This document shows, piece after piece, positions 59,572-64,000 of a stretch of 64,000 bases of DNA. Source of the stretch: Epiperipatus broadwayi (lineage: Eukaryota; Onychophora; Udeonychophora; Euonychophora; Peripatidae); NCBI GenBank assembly GCA_028023455.1, contig JAQFVV010000321.1, positions 680,001 through 744,000 on the forward strand, read 5' to 3'. The notes below the pieces were generated by a model. The model was given only the letters and a program-made list of their open reading frames with translations, ran no database searches and was not told the origin of the DNA. Position 1 is the stretch's first letter. Each line of letters starts with the position of its first letter. The translations under genes and the position numbers were made by a program.

Positions 59572-59762
59572 CTTAATGTAATTATAAGGGGCTTGAACTC
59601 GAACTTTCAAGCTCTCTAAATCTAACCAATCTATCTTTTACAGCTGATATGCTTCATAACATACATGTGAAAAAACATGTGTAGCAGTAGTATAGGATAG
59701 ATTGATAAATGTAGGGAATTTGAAAGATCAAGTTCAAGTTCCTTATAATTACATTAAGTTTA
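59572..59762. repeat. Short inverted repeat after the microsatellite
   Basis: AACTTAATGTAATTATAAGG at 59572 is mirrored by the sequence ending at 59762. The inner ATCTAACCAATCTATC-like blocks are mirrored near 59700. Confidence 0.7.
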
Positions 59763-59949
59763 GTACAGACAATATGCACATATTTAAATATTACACATTC
59801 AGCCTGCATTCTGTACATCTTTCTTCTGTATAATTAAATGGACATATTAAGGTCTTACATGTGAGAGGTCAGATTGACTTAAAGTCAACATGGGTATGAC
59901 ATTAATATTGGCATCAAGAAGGGCCTTGAGCATTTCCATCTTTGGATTT

Positions 59950-60205
59950 TCAATGCAATGGATAGCTAAAAAAATTGGAGAGTGGAGAAGATTGAATCTT
60001 GTCCCTGAAAGTTTAAAAATTTGCTATCTTAATATAAACTGAGCACTGTTTACATATATGTGAAGATTGTGATCTGGACCAATTGACGAAGGCTGATTCA
60101 GCACAAAATACGCATATTGGAGATCATTTATCTTTTTCACATTTATATAGTCATATGTATCAGTTGTTTAGTATAGATTGAATAGATATGGAGCTTGAAA
60201 GTTTG
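59950..60205 (+). repeat. Single-armed copy of foldback family G
   Basis: It matches the right arm at 5790-6060 (GGAGAGTGGAGAAGATT, ATATAAACTGAGCACTG, GATCATTTATCT). Confidence 0.75.
60071..60126 (+). ncRNA. Decayed hammerhead-like motif, family G
   Basis: Stem I is well kept (GATC and CCAA against TTGG and GATC). Stem II GCTG/CAGC is present, and the stem III region is ATACGCAT, one base off a palindrome. The boxes read TTGACGA and AAAA, so it is inactive. Confidence 0.4.
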
Positions 60206-60721
60206 AAGTTCCTTATATATATTGGTTCACCTTTCTTATCTTTCTACTTATCTATTTATCTATTTTCAAATCTACCTTTCTCATACTCATTTAATTACTC
60301 ACTTGTACAGCTATCTGCTTATTCAATATATCATTCTATCTGCTTTCCATTTCCTTATCTTCCTAATTATTTAACTGTCTATATATTTACCTTACTTAAA
60401 TGTCTGCATGTTAACCTTATTTATTTATCTATTTACGTGTCTTTTTACCAATATATCTTTATGTTTACCTACATACTGACCAGTATACTTACTTACATAC
60501 TTAATAATCTATCTATCAATATCTATTTTTTTATTTATATAATCATCAACCACTGATCCAACTAGTTATTTATATTTTTTTGTTTATCTGTCTGTCTGTT
60601 GTTTTTTATCTATTTATCTTCTATAATCCATCTATCTAATTATCAATTTATTTGTCTATCTATTTATCTATCTTTCTGCTTACCTACAAATCAATGTCTG
60701 TCTATCTATCTGTCTGTCTGC

Positions 60722-60732
<11 letters not shown>

Positions 60733-60809
<77 letters not shown>

Positions 60810-60850
60810 CATCCATCCATCCATCCATCCACCCACCCACCCACCCACCC

Positions 60851-60918
<68 letters not shown>
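60733..60918. repeat. (CTAT)n(CCAT)n(CCAC)n(CTAT)n compound microsatellite
   Basis: Perfect CTAT repeat passing through CCAT and CCAC units and back to CTAT. Confidence 0.95.
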
Positions 60919-60919
<1 letters not shown>

Positions 60920-61757
60920 CCTTATGTAGGATAGTTTATCTATTTATCTTTCCATTATATTTCTACCTACCTATTAAACTGTATACCTATCTCCTACTTA
61001 TCTATCAATTGATATCTACCTATCCATCTACATATCATTTTTTATCTTAGAAATTTCCCTGATGTCTACAATTAGCCAATTAAAGACTAATTCTATAGCA
61101 ATTTAGAAATCGTGAGATAAAATTAAACATTTTATCTTGTTATTAAGTTCTTGATAAAGCTTAATTATAAATAAACCACTCTCATCTGTAAAATAGCAAG
61201 ATATCTATTTGTTCTTATACAAATATGAAATGTCTACCGAGTCAGTCAAAAAAAATTATCTACTTATCTAAAAAGTTATTTTTAAAGCTTTTAGATTTTC
61301 CAAACTATCCATATCATCTATTGTTTGAAATTATCTGATAAAAGATTCTGTGGCTGATATTTATAATGTATAACTTTTTGAAAGAAAATGCCTACATATA
61401 ACACAAACTTACAAATAACTATCACTTATATTAATAATATATAAATAAAATCAAGTTTTTTGACAGACATAATACGTTTGAGCACCTGAATGCCAGGTAG
61501 ACCATAAACGGTTGTTTTAATGTTTTTTTGGCTGAAAATCCATCCAATAATCTTTAGCTTTTAGGTATAGGTCATTCTTAATGAACAAAGAATACACACA
61601 CATACATATATATTGTGACAATCTATCATATGTGTATATGTTTGTGTACGTAGAGTTTTAAAAAATTATAGTTAACATTTTTTTTCTGAAGACAAAATTT
61701 AAAAGAACATGATTTTATATTTTTTTAAACAAATTCTAACCTGGAAAAAAATTGTTG

Positions 61758-61997
61758 TTTAATTTAAAATGTATTTATTTGGTAACCCTATTAAAGTAAT
61801 TAATTAAAAAGGTAAATAAATGTAAACATCTTTATGTAGAGATAAAGATATGCTAGATTATAGAAAAATGAATTAATTAAAATATGCTAATTTGGTAACC
61901 CTGTTACTGTAATTAATTAAGAAGGTAAATAAATGTATACAACTATTTATAGAGATAAAGATATGATATATTATAGAAAATGAATTAATTAAAAAGT
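61758..61997. repeat. Tandem duplication of ~118 bp
   Basis: TTTGGTAACCCT(A/G)TTA, GGTAAATAAATGTA and AGAGATAAAGATATG occur twice, the second copy starting near 61881. Confidence 0.8.
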
Positions 61998-62524
61998 TTA
62001 AACAACACAAAAACAAATATGAAAAATATTTATAAGAAAGCAAAATGTATTTTCAAAAATGCAATGTGTATAAAGAACCAAACAAATTTAATTATTTCAG
62101 TTGATTTGCACTGCAGCCCAGTGAGGGTCAAAAATTTAGAAATATACAGTTTCAATTAGAAATTTAATGAAATAAGTTGAAATTAAAAATTTATTAAGAC
62201 AATTGCAAAATTAATAGCATGATGGTCAATTAACAATAAAGTTGTTTCTAGAGAAGTTCTAATCTTTGAATGAACCAATATATCATAGTCATGCTCAACT
62301 AAAACCACATTAACTGGTTCTTACATGTATAGGAAAATTATCATTTTATACTGGCATGTATTTAAAGAAAATAGATTTTGTCAATATGCCAATAAAATTT
62401 TCTTTAAATTTATTTTCCAATTTATTTATTTGAATATGAATAATATTTAACTTTCCTTAAGTATGTAATAATTTTAATGTTTTACGATGAATCTTTCTAA
62501 TAATACATTTATGTAGGTAACATA
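61998..62524. other. No recognisable feature
   Basis: AT-rich, unassigned. Confidence 0.5.
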
Positions 62525-62815
62525 TATGTATGGGTAAGAGAACACAAACAGGTGTTACTGACTTCATTGAAAAAATTAAAAGATTGAAGAGGAATTGAGC
62601 TGGACATATTGCTAGAAGAGATGATAATAGATGGACAATTGAAATCTTAAACTGGATTCCAAGAGATTGTGAAAGACCCAGAATGAGACCACATATGAGA
62701 TGGATGAAATAAGAAAGTGTGCAGGGGTGATGTGGAGAAGCTAAAGATTAAAAAAGATGGATTGAACTTGGAGAGACCTTCATCCTGCAGTGGATTGATA
62801 ATGGTTGATATATAT
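62525..62815 (+). pseudogene. 5'-truncated RTE LINE, last ~290 bp
   Basis: Begins at the VWVRE(Q)TGVTD region and runs through the WAGHIARRDDNRW block to TTCATCCTGCAGTGG and the GGTTGATATATATA tail. Small deletions (near 62700 and 62740) and a stop break it. Confidence 0.88.
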
Positions 62816-64000
62816 ATATATTGTAATGGATGAACAATCTTAGATTCGCATATACTGACCACGAGGGCGCCACTAGTACGAAAATCAGATTAGACATTTA
62901 TTTTAAGGGTGGACAGGATATGCGAACTGAAATGTGCTGGACTAAACTCAGGGAGGAACAAGAGATCTATCTTATGGATTGTTTAGACATTTGAAAAATA
63001 AAAGTACCAAGACAAACGTCAGCCAAATAAATTTAAACAATTTATTAATTTTATTAAAAGTTGGACAATAGAGTAAAGACATCTAGCCACGAATACAAAA
63101 GTGACTTATATTAACATACGCATATTTACCAGAGATTGCACATGAGTATGGCAAACATGAAAACATTAAACATTTTGGCAGCAAAATTCTCTCAACTAAA
63201 AATATAAGATATGGGTAGGATAATAGCTTTCTGCTGGCAATCTATAAAATTACAAAAAAAAAAACTCTAGCTTCCTGATTCAGATATATTAAAACAATTA
63301 TGGTCTCGTAGGAAATCAACAAAACCAGCGCGGACGATAGATCAGTAGCATTCTAACTACTGACATTATAACACTGCAGGACTGCTGCGCGTAATACTAC
63401 TTTTAAAGCAAACAGGGTTGATTTCACATACAAGACAGCAAAAAGATATTTGATTACGATCTTATGTAATCCAGAAAGAAATGGCTATTTTCAGAAAACT
63501 TGAAGAAATAATTTGATAAATAGCCAGCAAAAAGATTTTGTTGTTTGCAAAAAGCACAAACCAAACGTGTTTAAAATTCATTATTTTACAACAACAACTA
63601 AGAGCCGGTGAGTAAATAAAAACTACGAAAACTGCCAAAGCATTTTGCAATAGTTAATGAAATCATTAGGCATATATTAAACATATAAAACATAATCTCT
63701 CAATGTACCCCTTGATAAATGAAAATTGAAAACAAACTTGGAATCTTAAAAACTAAGTTTCCAAGGCACACTTTAAATATTAGATAAAGTACATACAGAT
63801 AATAAATAATTAAAAATAACTAATACAACTTTAAAACATACTTATCATTAGATTGAGTGGAGATTTGATTAAACGCAATTTATTTACCCTGGCTAGAATA
63901 AGGAACAGTTTATCTTACGATAAGGCAGAGTTCTAGTAATTTTCCGATGAGTGCACACTTTTAATAACAGTTCATCTTTCAGGCAACTTCTCTTTATGAC
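62816..64000. other. No recognisable gene
   Basis: Slightly less AT-rich sequence, with no frame or repeat that I can assign. Confidence 0.45.

Overview
This is a very AT-rich window (roughly three quarters A+T) from an animal nuclear genome. It is intron-poor in recognisable genes and packed with relics of RTE-type LINEs, Penelope-like elements (PLEs), a Merlin DNA transposon, an LTR-type element, foldback repeats and long microsatellites. The mix of RTE, Penelope and Merlin elements, long (TA)n and (CTAT)n tracts, and a spliced secreted-protein gene points to an invertebrate metazoan. A chelicerate, mollusc or hydrozoan would all fit. I cannot place it more precisely.

Layout. 1-5100: two RTE LINE relics lying tail to tail. 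5289-8071: a foldback repeat, a GC-rich patch and a near-perfect palindrome made of two PLE 3' ends. 9230-17030: dispersed repeats and hairpins, with one tRNA-like sequence. 18720-23270: two more RTE relics. 23365-23905: a ribozyme-bearing foldback with a 15-bp target-site duplication (TSD). 24838-31336: two long direct repeats around a short gag-like internal region, probably a non-autonomous LTR element. 31337-32345: a 5'-truncated PLE. 33047-36160: an almost complete but broken RTE. 36222-39411: a Merlin relic full of tandem repeats. 40326-40981: a second ribozyme-bearing foldback with a 22-bp TSD. 41180-50795: the one convincing host gene. 51500-58190: mostly unassigned sequence. 58190-61040: a repeat relic, then very long CTAT-type microsatellites. 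62525-62815: an RTE 3' fragment.

The host gene has two visible coding exons joined by canonical GT-AG sites in matching phase. It encodes a 260-residue secreted protein with a collagen-like Gly-Pro stretch and four cysteines. Its 8.8-kb intron contains the most interesting feature of the window. This is a tandem array (44947-46790) of about 417-bp units, each carrying on the minus strand a sequence that folds as a type I hammerhead ribozyme. It closely resembles animal retrozymes. Related ribozyme motifs occur in at least two other repeat families here, all with a very short palindromic stem III, and the better-preserved insertions have retrotransposon-like variable TSDs.

Everything is read by eye from sequence. 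No alignment, folding or database search was run, so element boundaries are approximate unless a junction is stated.
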